A DNA stretch of 64,000 bases from Vibrio thalassae (GCF_900089835.1 NZ_OANU01000022.1:1-64000), one strand, 5' to 3'. Positions 27,412 to 36,810 are shown, counted from the stretch's first letter. Made by a program: numbers and translations. Notes: generated by a model from the letters alone, not told the origin.

Positions 27412-27689
27412 GTGTGACTCCTAAAATACTATTGTATGACTATTGGAGTTAATCATATATGCTCTAAGTAGGTTAAGCAATCCAAACAACACCTGATTTT
27501 GTGATCAATACCCGATTATGAGAGCTACCACTCGAAATTAGAACATATAATCATACAAAAGTACTTTTCCATTACGTTCTGGTAACACAACACTAGCTAA
27601 CCGCGTATTTATCTTACTCGGCCCCTAGGTCTGGGCTCGTATCATGGCTATAGTTAACAGAGTCTCAATAACACCAAAAAAGCATAGAC

Positions 27690-28166
27690 ATGAGCGAGTT
27701 AACAGGGATTCATTGGCCCGACTATTACCACCCTAAAAACGCTTCCGTACACGTCAAAAAACAGATTGTCGTTCCTTCTGAGTGTGAACGAATCTGGTCT
27801 TGTATCGTTCAAGCCCCTTGCTGGCCCAACTGGCATCATCGAAAAACCGCGGTTCAGATCCTTAAATGAGACACGCGGGAGCTTCACAAAGGCACGGTAT
27901 TTAACTGGATTACCAAAACCATGAGTTTTGAATGTACGGTAGTAGAATACATTCCGTTTGAACGCATCGCCTGGAAAGGAAAGTGTGGCGATGTCGATAT
28001 GTATCACGCTTGGTTGCTAGGCCCTTGCGACGAAGGTTGTCGGATTGTCACTGAATCTACTCAGCGCGGCGGACTTCGCTGGCTGACCGGAAAATTTGTC
28101 GCCAAGCAAGTGGCGTCTCATCATCAGCAATGGCTATATCAATTGTGTGAACAAGCCAAAGGTTAG
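27690..28166 (+). pseudogene. SRPBCC-domain protein interrupted by one in-frame stop
   Basis: From ATG 27690-27692 the frame encodes MSELTGIHWPDYYHPKNA... and runs to an in-frame TGA at 27867-27869 after 59 codons. It then continues in the same frame as DTRELHKGTVFNWITK, through FERIAWKG, to TAG at 28164-28166. The joined 158 codons look like one START/SRPBCC ligand-binding domain, with a beta-strand core and final helix QVASHHQQWLYQLCEQ. A single base substitution (for example CGA or TGG to TGA) would explain it. Either the gene is a recent pseudogene, or the stop is a sequencing error, or it is read through. Confidence 0.7.
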
Positions 28167-28259
28167 ACTGAGTCATCATAATGGACCGGCTTGAACACAG
28201 TAAAACATCCTTGTTCACGGCCCACCATGGGGCATATCATCGCCTCGAGTTGCCTTCTT

Positions 28260-28745
28260 TCACGGTAACGTTTTTAGCATCCATACGTCACAGCCGTTAT
28301 GCAACGTGCCTTCATAAGGCGAATTTAAATGGGTGAAGCCAAATTTCTCATACAATCTTATTGCTGCGGACATGGACGCTAATGTGTCTAGGTAACAAGA
28401 TGTATAACCTTGCTCCCTCGCAAAAGACAAACACTGTTGTACGAGTTTCTTACCCAACCCAAGTCCCCGGGTTTCTGGTAAAAGAAAGAGCTTTTTTAAC
28501 TCACACACACCGTCATAAAGGCCAAATGGCGCGAGACCGCAGCCACCTACAACCTTACCGTTCACTAGCGCGACAAGATACACACTGCGATTGGATTCAC
28601 TGTAGTTTTCACTCATTGCTAACACTTCTGGGTCTGAAGGGCCAAAACCCTCGCCAATCGCACCAAATTCTGCACCCACGGACTGAATGACAGCACACAG
28701 CGCTGCGTCGTACGCTGGTATTGCGCTCACTATTTCAACCTTCAT
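28260..28745 (-). CDS. GNAT-family N-acetyltransferase
   Basis: The 161-residue GNAT fold has the acetyl-CoA loop LLPETRGLGLGKKLVQQ near residue 88-104 (RGxGxG/A motif) and the C-terminal strand SMSAAIRLYEKFGFTHL. The family transfers acetyl groups to amines, and the acceptor is unknown here. Start ATG 28743-28745. It is convergent with the SRPBCC pseudogene and has no operon partner. Confidence 0.87.
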   Translation of the reverse strand: MKVEIVSAIPAYDAALCAVIQSVGAEFGAIGEGFGPSDPEVLAMSENYSESNRSVYLVALVNGKVVGGCGLAPFGLYDGVCELKKLFLLPETRGLGLGKKLVQQCLSFAREQGYTSCYLDTLASMSAAIRLYEKFGFTHLNSPYEGTLHNGCDVWMLKTLP

Positions 28746-29068
28746 TACGTTCCCTACTTCGCTATTAGAATCCTTTCACATTCACCGTTTGAGCGCTCTG
28801 CAAAAGGAAGTATTAGTTTAATTAATAACAATAAAAAGCGATAGTTTCGCCGATGTGTTTCAGCAATTAACCCGTGATGGAAGTGAAAAATATAATATAT
28901 AAGTTATTGGTTATTCCTGAAAGTAGGCAGGATCGGAGTAGTGTCTTGGTTTAAGTTGCAACGTATATAGAAAATATAGTTAGGATACAAAACGTTAATT
29001 GGTATCTATCTTAAAACTGAACTAAGTTAGTAGCCATAAAATAGCCACATAAGCTGCTTAGGATTTCT
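28746..29068. other. Intergenic region, no gene seen (323 bp)
   Basis: This AT-rich divergent spacer lies between the GNAT gene and the membrane-protein gene at 29069. No ORF with a ribosome-binding site, RNA gene or clear repeat was found. It presumably holds both promoters. Confidence 0.5.
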
Positions 29069-29704
29069 ATGAACAAACTCATTATTTTCGCCCTAACACT
29101 CTTTGTTTCGCTGCAGAGTGTCTTCGCCGCCACTACAGAGACGAGCAATTCGGATCAGTTAGATGAGCCTTTGGTCAATATTAAGATGATGTTGGATCTG
29201 AAAGGATTAGAGCAATCTATTGATCGCTCTGCTATTGCTATCGACAATTTGGCGACATCGTTGACCTTACTTTCGCGAAATGAAAGCCTCAATGAGGAAC
29301 AACGACAGGTGCTTGTTGATACTATGGATAACATTAACGAGCTCACCGAAATGTCAAAACAATCACTCATCGCTTTGCCAGGTGCTCTGGAGCAATCCCA
29401 AAACTCTATTGCGAATAGCACCAAAAAGTTTGCTTACGATGTTCGATTTAACGTGTTGTTATTACTTGCTCTACTCGTTGTAGCTATTATTTTGTCGCTT
29501 ATTGCAGCGTACTGGTTTATCCTGCGCCCCATGCAAGGGACGATTCTCCACGCCACAAGAAACGTGTCTAAAATGGCCAGTGCGATCCATCAAACTGCAG
29601 AGTCGTTAGAGACCACAACAGCCAACCAAAAAGAACTCACACGGCGCCTACAGGTATTCGAACAAGATCATCATCAACCGGATGACCACACATCGCGAAG
29701 TTGA
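29069..29704 (+). CDS. Unknown exported, membrane-anchored helical protein
   Basis: The 211-residue protein has a signal peptide (MNKLIIFALTLFVSLQSVFA), a mostly helical periplasmic part (about 25-125, with SLTLLSRNESLNEEQRQVL), one strong transmembrane helix (about 128-150, VLLLLALLVVAIILSLIAAYW) and a short cytoplasmic helical tail. The layout recalls the sensory half of a chemoreceptor or histidine kinase without its signalling domain. I do not recognise the family. Its 3' end overlaps a convergent minus-strand ORF by 31 bp. Confidence 0.75.
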   Translation: MNKLIIFALTLFVSLQSVFAATTETSNSDQLDEPLVNIKMMLDLKGLEQSIDRSAIAIDNLATSLTLLSRNESLNEEQRQVLVDTMDNINELTEMSKQSLIALPGALEQSQNSIANSTKKFAYDVRFNVLLLLALLVVAIILSLIAAYWFILRPMQGTILHATRNVSKMASAIHQTAESLETTTANQKELTRRLQVFEQDHHQPDDHTSRS

Positions 29705-29928
29705 GGCCAGCCCCATGTTGTGATTTCAACACCTTTTAAATTGCCTTGAAAGCTCAGTGATTGTCGATGATGAAACATTGGGCTAACAATGCCTTCATGA
29801 ATAAGTAAAGAGCCCAATTGCTCTAACTGAGCAAGATACTCGGATGGTGCAAAAGTCGCGCCCCAAAAAACCGCAAGCGCTTTGCTATCGCTATTCCAAC
29901 CAGGTTTAGTAAATAAAAAAATTCTCAT
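29674..29928 (-). CDS. Small conserved-looking hypothetical protein (84 aa)
   Basis: The ORF has 84 codons and reads like a folded globular domain (MRIFLFTKPGWNSDSKAL, then LAVFWGATFAPSEYLAQLEQLG, ending WGWPQLRDVWSSG). Its composition is normal for protein rather than shadow frame: many W, G and P residues in context. It overlaps the convergent gene by 31 bp and diverges from the FadL-type gene. The RBS is weak, so the start is uncertain. Function unknown. Confidence 0.5.
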   Translation of the reverse strand: MRIFLFTKPGWNSDSKALAVFWGATFAPSEYLAQLEQLGSLLIHEGIVSPMFHHRQSLSFQGNLKGVEITTWGWPQLRDVWSSG

Positions 29929-29998
29929 TCACATTTCGTTGCCATTTCATTACTAACAATCGTACTATGATGCCCTTTTCCATTTCACGATAACGACA

Positions 29999-31090
29999 AT
30001 GTTCTCTAGACAGCGTTTTGCGACTATCGCTATAACATGTTTACCAGCTGTTGCTCATGCTACTGGGCTTAATTTTTGGGAATCTTCAACCTCGAATAGT
30101 GCGCTTGCTGGCGCGAACGGCGCTCATGCCGTCGATGCTAGCGTTTTAGCGACAGCACCCTCGAGTATGACTCAACTTAGCCGAACGACCATCACTGCTA
30201 ACGTAACTCAATATCAAGTCGATACTGACTACTACATCCTTGGCACCCAAAGCCAATACTCAAAAGCTAACCCAATTCCTGCCGGGTTTTTTGTTACACC
30301 AATGACTGACAATTGGTATTTTGGTCTGTCCGCTTATAGCCGAACTGCTGCTGATATTACCATTCCAGTTCTCATTCCTGTTGTCACAAATGAAACTCGC
30401 ATGCGCCCAATTGTGGTCTCATTTGCCCCGAGTGTCGCAGTCAAGATCAATGATGTCAGTGTGGGATTCACTGTCGAGTATCAGTATGCGAGTTACCTAC
30501 TGGAGAAAAATGCGTGCTTCATTAACTGCACGATGTCAAAAGAAGAAGGAACGACAGGTGGATGGAGTGGCGCAATCAGTGCGACTTGGCAAGTTGATGA
30601 TTACCTATCTTTAGCAGCGAGTCACAAACTAGACAGTGACTTTGGCAATGACGATATTCAATTTAACTTGCCATCAATTACGAGTCTTTATAGTACATTC
30701 GCACTAACTGATAATTGGCGTTGGCACAACACGTACTCGCTGAGCCGTTGGCACAATCAAGGCATTACGTATATCCATTACCTCGACCCTGTCGGCCTTT
30801 TAAAAGGCTCTCGTCATAGTCAACGCTATGCCACGTCCATGACTTACGATTGGCGTGATTTTACTTTCCGAGGTGGTGTCAGTTTGGATAAAGCTATCGA
30901 TGCTTATGGCGGAGAAGACATACGATACCGCCTAGGAATGTCTTATCGGGTCTCTGAACATCTCACTCTAGATCTCACGGGCTTTATCGAAGACTATGCA
31001 CACAAGCAATATACCAGTGGTTCGTTTACACTCGTCGATGTACAGAATGATGGTTCTGGCCTTAGTTTAGGAGCCAGTTACCACTTCTAA
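29999..31090 (+). CDS. FadL/TodX-family outer-membrane protein
   Basis: The 363-residue protein has a signal peptide ending in AHA (about residue 21). The mature N-terminus TGLNFWESSTSNSALAGANGA is the plug-like start of FadL-type channels for hydrophobic molecules. Alternating beta-strands follow to a terminal LSLGASYHF, ending in the aromatic residue needed for outer-membrane assembly. It is shorter than E. coli FadL (about 420 mature), so loops are probably reduced. The substrate is unknown: long-chain fatty acids or aromatics are the family themes. It stands alone. Confidence 0.8.
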   Translation: MFSRQRFATIAITCLPAVAHATGLNFWESSTSNSALAGANGAHAVDASVLATAPSSMTQLSRTTITANVTQYQVDTDYYILGTQSQYSKANPIPAGFFVTPMTDNWYFGLSAYSRTAADITIPVLIPVVTNETRMRPIVVSFAPSVAVKINDVSVGFTVEYQYASYLLEKNACFINCTMSKEEGTTGGWSGAISATWQVDDYLSLAASHKLDSDFGNDDIQFNLPSITSLYSTFALTDNWRWHNTYSLSRWHNQGITYIHYLDPVGLLKGSRHSQRYATSMTYDWRDFTFRGGVSLDKAIDAYGGEDIRYRLGMSYRVSEHLTLDLTGFIEDYAHKQYTSGSFTLVDVQNDGSGLSLGASYHF

Positions 31091-31094
31091 ACAC

Positions 31095-31598
31095 TCACCA
31101 TCGAATATAAATGGGCGTTCCGATTTTAACCAGTTTAACGAGCTCGTCCATTTCATCATTCGTGATAGCGATACAACCGTTAGTCCAATCAAAGCTCTGC
31201 ACAAACTGGGCTGGTTTAGTATTGTTATTTTTCAGTCCATGAATTTTTATATTTCCACCTGGCGCGACACCTAGGCTCTTAGCTCTGTTCTTATCTCTCA
31301 GATTCGGATAGCTGATGTGCATGGAGCGGTAAAAAGCCGAATCGTTCATCACAAAATCGAGATAATACTTGCCCTCTGGTGTCCTATTGTCACCTTCCTG
31401 AATCTTGTGTCCTCGTGGGTTCTTACCCAGCGCGATTCTGTATTCACGAACAACACTGTCACCATCCATTAGATACATGCGCCTTACCGACTTCTTTACC
31501 TCAACACGGTCGATTTTGACCTCAGGAGACACCTCCAAGCCAAATGAACGAAATGGTAATGCCACCATCACCAAAACAACTAATAACCACTTATACAT
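31095..31598 (-). CDS. L,D-transpeptidase (YkuD)-family exported protein
   Basis: The start at ATG 31596-31598 gives 167 residues and is preferred over an upstream start because GGGGAAG lies ahead of it and a clean signal peptide begins there (MYKWLLVVLVMVALPFRSFG). The YkuD signature is seen as KIHGLKNN near 120 and the catalytic cysteine in FDWTNGCIAITNDEM near 145. The usual S/T-H-G-C is TNGC here. YkuD enzymes make 3-3 crosslinks or attach lipoproteins to peptidoglycan; this short form may be a periplasmic ErfK-like protein. It is convergent with the FadL-type gene with a 4-bp gap. Confidence 0.85.
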   Translation of the reverse strand: MYKWLLVVLVMVALPFRSFGLEVSPEVKIDRVEVKKSVRRMYLMDGDSVVREYRIALGKNPRGHKIQEGDNRTPEGKYYLDFVMNDSAFYRSMHISYPNLRDKNRAKSLGVAPGGNIKIHGLKNNNTKPAQFVQSFDWTNGCIAITNDEMDELVKLVKIGTPIYIRW

Positions 31599-31833
31599 CA
31601 GTTCTTCCCCTAACAACTGACACGAATTTTAACCTTTTCTGACACACGATCCAACGCGGTGTTTAAATGCATATCTTTAGTTAGTATAGGAATAGACTCA
31701 GCATTTTTATTGTTGCCATGAAGCAACACAGTTTCAATTAAATCCCCATATATCAACAATAATTCTTCAACTACAATACAGACATCTTCAAAAAAGAAGT
31801 CAAATATCAAATAACACTTTAGAGGGTGAACAA

Positions 31834-32553
31834 ATGAAAAAGCTGATTGTAATTACGGGTGCAAGTTCTGGTATTGGTGAAGCGATTGCTCGACGTTTGA
31901 GTAATGCAGGTCACCCACTATTACTTTTGGCGCGCCGCGTAGAGAAGCTTGAAGCACTGCAACTTCCTAACACACTGTGTGAAAAAGTCGACATCACTGA
32001 CAAAGCTACGTTTGAAGCGGCAATCGCTAAAGCTGAAGCGCAGTTTGGTCCTGCCGATGCCCTTATCAACAATGCTGGCATAATGTTGCTTGGTCAAATC
32101 GACACTCAAGATTCTGCTGAGTGGAAGACCATGTTTGATGTTAACGTGCTAGGTCTATTAAACGGTATGCAAGCGGTACTAGCTCCAATGAAAGCTCGTA
32201 ATTCTGGCACCATTATTAACATCAGTTCTATCGCTGGTCGCAAAACATTCGGTAATCACGCTGCCTATTGCGGTACTAAGTTTGCTGTTCATGCAATCTC
32301 AGAAAACGTACGCGAAGAAGTCGCAGAGTCAGATGTACGCGTTGTCACTATCGCGCCGGGTGCCGTTGAAACAGAACTTCTATCACATACTACGTCTCAA
32401 GAGATTAAAGATGGCTACGATGAGTGGAAAGAAGTGATGGGCGGTGTGCTCGCTGCTGATGATGTCGCTCGTGCGGTAGAGTTTGCTTATTCGCAGCCTC
32501 AAAACGTCTGTATCCGTGAAATCGTGTTAGCACCAACACGTCAACAACCATAA
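31834..32553 (+). CDS. Short-chain dehydrogenase/reductase
   Basis: The 239-residue classical SDR has the NADP-binding TGASSGIG at residue 8, NNAGIMLLG near 82, the catalytic serine in INISSIAG near 133, and YCGTKFA near 148. It resembles YdfG-type serine/3-hydroxyacid dehydrogenases. The substrate is not predictable. It is single, with a terminator right after it. Confidence 0.88.
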   Translation: MKKLIVITGASSGIGEAIARRLSNAGHPLLLLARRVEKLEALQLPNTLCEKVDITDKATFEAAIAKAEAQFGPADALINNAGIMLLGQIDTQDSAEWKTMFDVNVLGLLNGMQAVLAPMKARNSGTIINISSIAGRKTFGNHAAYCGTKFAVHAISENVREEVAESDVRVVTIAPGAVETELLSHTTSQEIKDGYDEWKEVMGGVLAADDVARAVEFAYSQPQNVCIREIVLAPTRQQP

Positions 32554-32576
32554 TCAGACACACTTTTAGAAAGTAT

Positions 32577-32608
32577 AAGGCGGCAATGTATTGTCGCCTT
32601 ATTTTTTT
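32577..32608 (+). terminator. Rho-independent terminator after the SDR gene
   Basis: AAGGCGGCAA and TTGTCGCCTT pair (one G-T mismatch position) around TGTA and are followed by ATTTTTTT. The 3' part overlaps the stop of the convergent cupin gene. Confidence 0.85.
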
Positions 32609-33255
32609 GTAGGCAAATGACCAGTTTTGAACCAAAGGGTTGTCGGTTCTGTTACATAAGGTACATGCTGGCTTGCATGTGGGCTTCGAGTCCAGGTTCC
32701 TTTCGGGTACTCTCCATGTTCATCGATCAGTGTCCCTTCAAGTACCAATAACTCTTCACCACCGAAATGACCATGTGAATGGTAAGCATCGGTACCGTTC
32801 CATCGCAGTAAAGCCACGTTTTCCTGCTTGAAACTGTGTAGCGGTAAGATTTCCATTTCGCCAATCACAGGCTGCCAAGATGCCTGATTCGTGTCTATCC
32901 TCACGTACTCCAGATCATGCTCATCAAACTGATTGAGCTTCACCAAAATGACGCACCCGTGCTCACTAAAAGGCGCATGCGCGCTGCCCGGAGGATTTCT
33001 AAGATAAGTACCCGCAGGGTAGTCGCCCAGTTCATCCGAAAACACACCTTTCAATACCAGGATTTCTTCTCCTAGAGGATGCGTATGCTTGCTAAACCGA
33101 GTTCCAGGGAGATATTCAACAATACTGGTCACATGACCGGATTCAGCGGCTTCTCGCTCTAACGGTTTTCGATTCACTCCATTTGCGGGGGAAGCTACCC
33201 AGTCCAATGCCAAGGTATCAATGACAAGTCTTTGAGTAAAATCCATATTCAACAT
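32599..33255 (-). CDS. Double-cupin, ChrR-like protein
   Basis: The 218-residue protein has two successive cupin domains with metal-ligand patterns: HTHPLGEEILVLKG near 45 and HSHGHFGGEELLVLEG near 155. Each repeats the GxY-P-G-T-RxP phrase (YPAGTYLRNPPGSAH and YPKGTWTRSPHASQH). This matches the ChrR cupin domain of anti-sigma factors, but the zinc-binding anti-sigma N-terminal domain is missing, so it is more likely a stand-alone cupin. No sigma factor is adjacent. Confidence 0.8.
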   Translation of the reverse strand: MLNMDFTQRLVIDTLALDWVASPANGVNRKPLEREAAESGHVTSIVEYLPGTRFSKHTHPLGEEILVLKGVFSDELGDYPAGTYLRNPPGSAHAPFSEHGCVILVKLNQFDEHDLEYVRIDTNQASWQPVIGEMEILPLHSFKQENVALLRWNGTDAYHSHGHFGGEELLVLEGTLIDEHGEYPKGTWTRSPHASQHVPYVTEPTTLWFKTGHLPTKK

Positions 33256-33509
33256 ACGACAGAATCCTTATTGAGCAATGCTTAAGTATAAGATAATTGT
33301 TTCAAAACACGTACAGATATTTCAATATATCAAATTACATCCCTAATATTGTCATTGTAAGCAGTTGTAAATTTATGAGCCACTCGCTTTTTATACAATT
33401 ATTAAAACTGTAAAATCTAATACATAGCTTGACGTCGCAAATTATATTCTACCAATGACATAAAATAAGCAGTAGATAAATACTGTTCACGTTTCAAAGG
33501 AGAAGCGAT

Positions 33510-33653
33510 ATGGAAAAAATAATTAACACTATCGGCCTATGTATTATAGCTAGTAAGTACGCCATTGTGCTGCTTATGGCAGGCATTACATTTAGTACTG
33601 GCGTACTAGCCACAGAGTTAATCCTCTATAGTGGACTAGAGAACTCAGAGTAA
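33510..33653 (+). CDS. Small single-pass membrane protein (47 aa)
   Basis: This ORF encodes MEKIINTIGLCIIASKYA, a hydrophobic helix and the end LILYSGLENSE, 47 residues in all. It has a near-ideal ribosome-binding site (AAAGGAG, 7 bp before ATG 33510-33512) and a perfect terminator hairpin about 70 bp later, so it has its own transcription unit. No family was recognised. Confidence 0.7.
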   Translation: MEKIINTIGLCIIASKYAIVLLMAGITFSTGVLATELILYSGLENSE

Positions 33654-33724
33654 GTTCCAAATAAACTATCGCAGGGAATATTAGCGGCATTCAATTTAAA
33701 ATTCTTTTAGTTGCTTAATATTTC

Positions 33725-33752
33725 GGGGAGACTTATTACTCCCCATTTTTTA
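33725..33752 (+). terminator. Rho-independent terminator after the 47-aa gene
   Basis: GGGGAG (33725-33730) pairs with CTCCCC (33739-33744), followed by ATTTTTTATT. Confidence 0.85.
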
Positions 33753-33891
33753 TTCCTCATATCAAATAAGATAATATTTCCTCCCATCATCTATTTTTCA
33801 CATTTTTTTACTTTTAGCGTGTCTACGTGAAGACAATTGTATACAATAGCCAATTAGATATTGTATTGCTGTTCTTTGTAAAGGAAGTCTC

Positions 33892-34623
33892 ATGCCCGCT
33901 GACTGGTTTAGTCATACAGCTCTTATTGCGATGTTGTTGATCTTTTTGGGTTCATTTGTTCAAACCGCTATTGGATTTGGCTTGGCTATTGTGGCTGCCC
34001 CATTGTTGTTTCAAGTGTCTCCCGACTATGTGCCAGCCCCAATTTGTCTGTCAGCATTATTCATCTCATTGCTTAACGCTACCAAACATCGTTCTAATAT
34101 CGCCATTGGCGGTTTAAAAATGGCCCTGATTGGGCGAGTGCCCGGTTCCATTGCAGGAGCCGTATTACTGCTCTATGTCTCCACACAAGTTTTATCCCTT
34201 TGGTTAGGGATTCTAGTGGTGTTTGCCGTCATCGTGAGCCTATTGCCTTTTAGAATCGAACCTACCCCAACTCGAATGGGTGTTGCCGGTTTCTTCTCTG
34301 GATTTTTTGGTACCAGCAGTGCCATTGGAGGCCCGCCAATGGCTTTGCTACTGCAACATCAGGAAGCGAACCAATTGAGAGGTAACTTATCCGCTTTCTT
34401 TGTCTTTAGTTCTATTATGTCGCTCGTAGTTCAGGCACCGATAGGTTTTCTTACGCTGCACCATCTCTATATTACCGTGCCTTTGATTCCCGCTGCGTGG
34501 TTAGGATATAAATTGGCGTTAGTCACCACTCACTCCTTACCAAAAGAAAAAATCCGTCTTGGAGCCCTTATTATGTGCTCTATCAGCGGCATGACTGCGA
34601 TCTTTCAAGGCATTTTTCATTAA
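33892..34623 (+). CDS. TSUP-family (TauE/SafE) membrane transporter
   Basis: The 243-residue protein has about eight hydrophobic helices and the family repeats FVQTAIGFGLAIVAAPLL (residue 19) and GFFSGFFGTSSAIGGPPMALL (about 140), the paired glycine/proline motifs of sulfite or organosulfonate exporters. The substrate is unknown. The gene ends in a bidirectional terminator facing uxuA and is not obviously part of the hexuronate locus. Confidence 0.87.
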   Translation: MPADWFSHTALIAMLLIFLGSFVQTAIGFGLAIVAAPLLFQVSPDYVPAPICLSALFISLLNATKHRSNIAIGGLKMALIGRVPGSIAGAVLLLYVSTQVLSLWLGILVVFAVIVSLLPFRIEPTPTRMGVAGFFSGFFGTSSAIGGPPMALLLQHQEANQLRGNLSAFFVFSSIMSLVVQAPIGFLTLHHLYITVPLIPAAWLGYKLALVTTHSLPKEKIRLGALIMCSISGMTAIFQGIFH

Positions 34624-34634
34624 CTACAAATACA

Positions 34635-34660
34635 AAGAAGGAGGCAAATGCCTCCTTCTT
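34635..34660. terminator. Bidirectional terminator between the TSUP gene and uxuA
   Basis: AAGAAGGAGGCA and TGCCTCCTTCTT form a near-perfect 12-bp stem with T-runs on both sides, serving both convergent genes. Confidence 0.88.
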
Positions 34661-34680
34661 TTATTCTAATCACTGAACAA

Positions 34681-35862
34681 CTACTGATAAAACGCTCTCT
34701 TTAGTGCCAGCTCTACACCGCGAATTTCCGCGAGCCCTTTAAGACGACCAATACAAGAATAACCTGGGTTCGTCTGTTTCTTCAGATCATCGATCATTTG
34801 ATGACCATGGTCAGGTCTCATCGGAATCATACGAGTTTCACCAGCGCTCACTCGACGGTTCTCTTCTTTAAGCAACGCGTTGATGACATTATACATATCC
34901 ACATCACCTTCCAAATGAGCCGCTTCATGGAAGCTCATTGGGTTGTCCTCACGTTGCGTAGAACGTAAGTGAGTAAAATAGATTCGCTCACCGTACGACT
35001 CAATCATTTTCACCAAGTCATTGTCACCACGCACACCGTACGAGCCTGTGCACATTGTGATACCGTTCATCTTACTTGGCACCGCTGTCGTCAATGCTTC
35101 AATGTCTTCAATCGTAGAAACAATGCGTGGTAGTCCTAGGATTGGGCGTGGTGGATCATCAGGGTGAACCGCCAATTTCAATCCATATTGTTCACATACT
35201 GGCATAAGCTCTTGTAAGAACAGAACCATATGTTTACGCAATTTTTCTTTGCCGATACCTTTATAGGTATCTAGACGCGCTTGAAACTCTTCAAGTGTGT
35301 ACCCTTCCTCGGCACCAGGCAGTCCAGCAATAATGTTAGACGTTAGTTTATCGATCTGAGCTTGAGACATAGCGTCAAAACACGCCTTCGCATCCGCTTG
35401 CTCCTGTTCGGTATATTCAGCTTTCGCGCCTGGACGTTTGAGAATAAATAGTTCAAACGCTGCAAACTCGATTTGGTCAAAACGCAGTGCTTTTGAGCCA
35501 TCAGCTAATTCATATTCCAAATCTGTACGCGTCCAATCTAATACTGGCATGAAGTTATAACACACCGTATCAATACCGCATTCAGCAAGATTGATTAGCG
35601 ATTGCTTGTAGTTATCAATCCACTGTTGATAATTACCAGAACGCGTCTTAATTTCTTCATGTACTGGTACACTTTCTACAACCGACCAAACAAAGCCTTT
35701 TGCTTCAATTATTTCTTTACGCTTTAATATTTCTTCTTTTGTCCAAATTTCACCATTTGGAATATGGTGCAGAGCATTTACAATACCAGTTGCTCCCGCC
35801 TGTTTAATGTCATCTAGTGATACAGGGTCATTAGGGCCATACCAACGCCATGTTTGTTCCAT
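34681..35862 (-). CDS. uxuA: Mannonate dehydratase
   Basis: UxuA dehydrates D-mannonate to 2-keto-3-deoxygluconate. The 393-residue length is typical. Recognised from [16 protein letters not shown] at the start, [21 protein letters not shown] near 233-252 (metal-site histidine and aspartates), [13 protein letters not shown] near 277 and [13 protein letters not shown] near 345. It is last in the minus-strand arm, 96 bp after uxuR; the gap contains an 8-bp inverted repeat (35886-35893 with 35915-35922). Confidence 0.96.
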   Translation of the reverse strand: MEQTWRWYGPNDPVSLDDIKQAGATGIVNALHHIPNGEIWTKEEILKRKEIIEAKGFVWSVVESVPVHEEIKTRSGNYQQWIDNYKQSLINLAECGIDTVCYNFMPVLDWTRTDLEYELADGSKALRFDQIEFAAFELFILKRPGAKAEYTEQEQADAKACFDAMSQAQIDKLTSNIIAGLPGAEEGYTLEEFQARLDTYKGIGKEKLRKHMVLFLQELMPVCEQYGLKLAVHPDDPPRPILGLPRIVSTIEDIEALTTAVPSKMNGITMCTGSYGVRGDNDLVKMIESYGERIYFTHLRSTQREDNPMSFHEAAHLEGDVDMYNVINALLKEENRRVSAGETRMIPMRPDHGHQMIDDLKKQTNPGYSCIGRLKGLAEIRGVELALKRAFYQ

Positions 35863-35885
35863 ATTAATTACCTATCTTTGGACAA

Positions 35886-35922
35886 GACTAGTGCGTAGCG
35901 AATAATTTCATACTCACTAGTC
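35886..35922 (-). repeat. Inverted repeat between uxuR and uxuA
   Basis: GACTAGTG (35886-35893) and CACTAGTC (35915-35922) are perfect complements 21 bp apart, ahead of uxuA. No T-run follows. It could be an mRNA stem-loop or a regulator site. Confidence 0.4.
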
Positions 35923-35958
35923 GTTATTATTATTGAAGAGCTAAATTGTTATTTTTAA

Positions 35959-36708
35959 CTAACGGAAAAGGAAGCCGTCAAATTGCGGATCATCTACGTC
36001 AGATAATTCAAATAACGTTTGTTTTACGTTTTCCAAGTGTTGCCACATCGCTTCTCTTGCACCTTCAGGATCTCTACGTTGAAGGGCAAGCAACACTTTT
36101 TCGTGATCGTCTAACCAAGCGGTACGATAATTCATGTTAGTGATACGTGAGTGCAACTGTCTCCACATTGAACTCTCATCGCGGCGCATCCAAAGATCTT
36201 TAACAATATCACTAAGGACACTGTTTTGAGACGCTTCTGCAATGGTTAAATGGAATAGTTCGTCGCCATCGTAATCCCCATGACCTGTTTCCAACTGTTG
36301 ACGCTCAGTATCTAATGCTTCTCTAAGACGACCGATATCGTTTTTCGTCACATGCATCGCAGCAAAACTAGCGATTTGGCTTTCGAGTACTTGTCGAGCT
36401 TGAAGTAACTCAAAAGGGCCAATGTCAGAATTTGCTCTAAGCGTCGCCAATTGAGATTGCTGTGCGTCAGCAGAAGGCTTTGCATTAACGTAAACCCCAG
36501 AGCCTTTGCGAACTTCAACTAAACCTTGTAGCTCAAGCATGATAATCGCTTCACGCACCACTGAACGGCTCACTTCCATCTCTTCAGCAATATCACGTTC
36601 TGGAGGCAGTCTGTCTCCTATTTTGAATTCATCTGATTGAATACGCTCTTGAAGCGCAAGTCCGATTTCTTGATACAGTCTTTTCGGTGCAGTAATAGCG
36701 ATATTCAT
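35959..36708 (-). CDS. uxuR: GntR/FadR-type hexuronate regulator (UxuR-like)
   Basis: The 249-residue protein has an N-terminal winged helix (YQEIGLALQERIQSDEFKIGDRLPPERDIAEEMEVSRSVVREAIIMLELQGLVEVRKGSGVYV) and a C-terminal FCD ligand domain with the metal-site pattern D...H...H (DELFHLTIAEAS near 155 and WLDDHEKVLLAL near 203). This is the UxuR/ExuR class that senses fructuronate or glucuronate. It sits between uidA and uxuA. Its promoter region holds a 28-bp perfect double operator, indicating autoregulation. Confidence 0.88.
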   Translation of the reverse strand: MNIAITAPKRLYQEIGLALQERIQSDEFKIGDRLPPERDIAEEMEVSRSVVREAIIMLELQGLVEVRKGSGVYVNAKPSADAQQSQLATLRANSDIGPFELLQARQVLESQIASFAAMHVTKNDIGRLREALDTERQQLETGHGDYDGDELFHLTIAEASQNSVLSDIVKDLWMRRDESSMWRQLHSRITNMNYRTAWLDDHEKVLLALQRRDPEGAREAMWQHLENVKQTLFELSDVDDPQFDGFLFR

Positions 36709-36757
36709 AGCATCGTCTTATAAATTGGTCTTAGGTTAATAATATCCACTTGGTTTA

Positions 36758-36785
36758 AATTGGTCAACCAATTGGTTGACCAATT
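36758..36785. promoter_or_regulatory. 28-bp perfect palindrome: double UxuR-type operator
   Basis: The half AATTGGTCAACCAA is followed directly by its exact complement. Each half contains a TTGGT-N2-ACCAA core, so the site is two abutting 12-bp operators, centred between 36771 and 36772. UxuR/ExuR operators are TTGGTNNACCAA-like. It lies 50 bp upstream of the uxuR start. Confidence 0.8.
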
Positions 36786-36810
36786 ATATCTCATTTTAAG
36801 CTTTCTTGTT

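Noticed and set aside
31610..31810. 66-codon minus-strand ORF upstream of the L,D-transpeptidase gene
   Set aside because: Starts with TTG, no ribosome-binding site, and overlaps the transpeptidase gene's leader; composition unconvincing.
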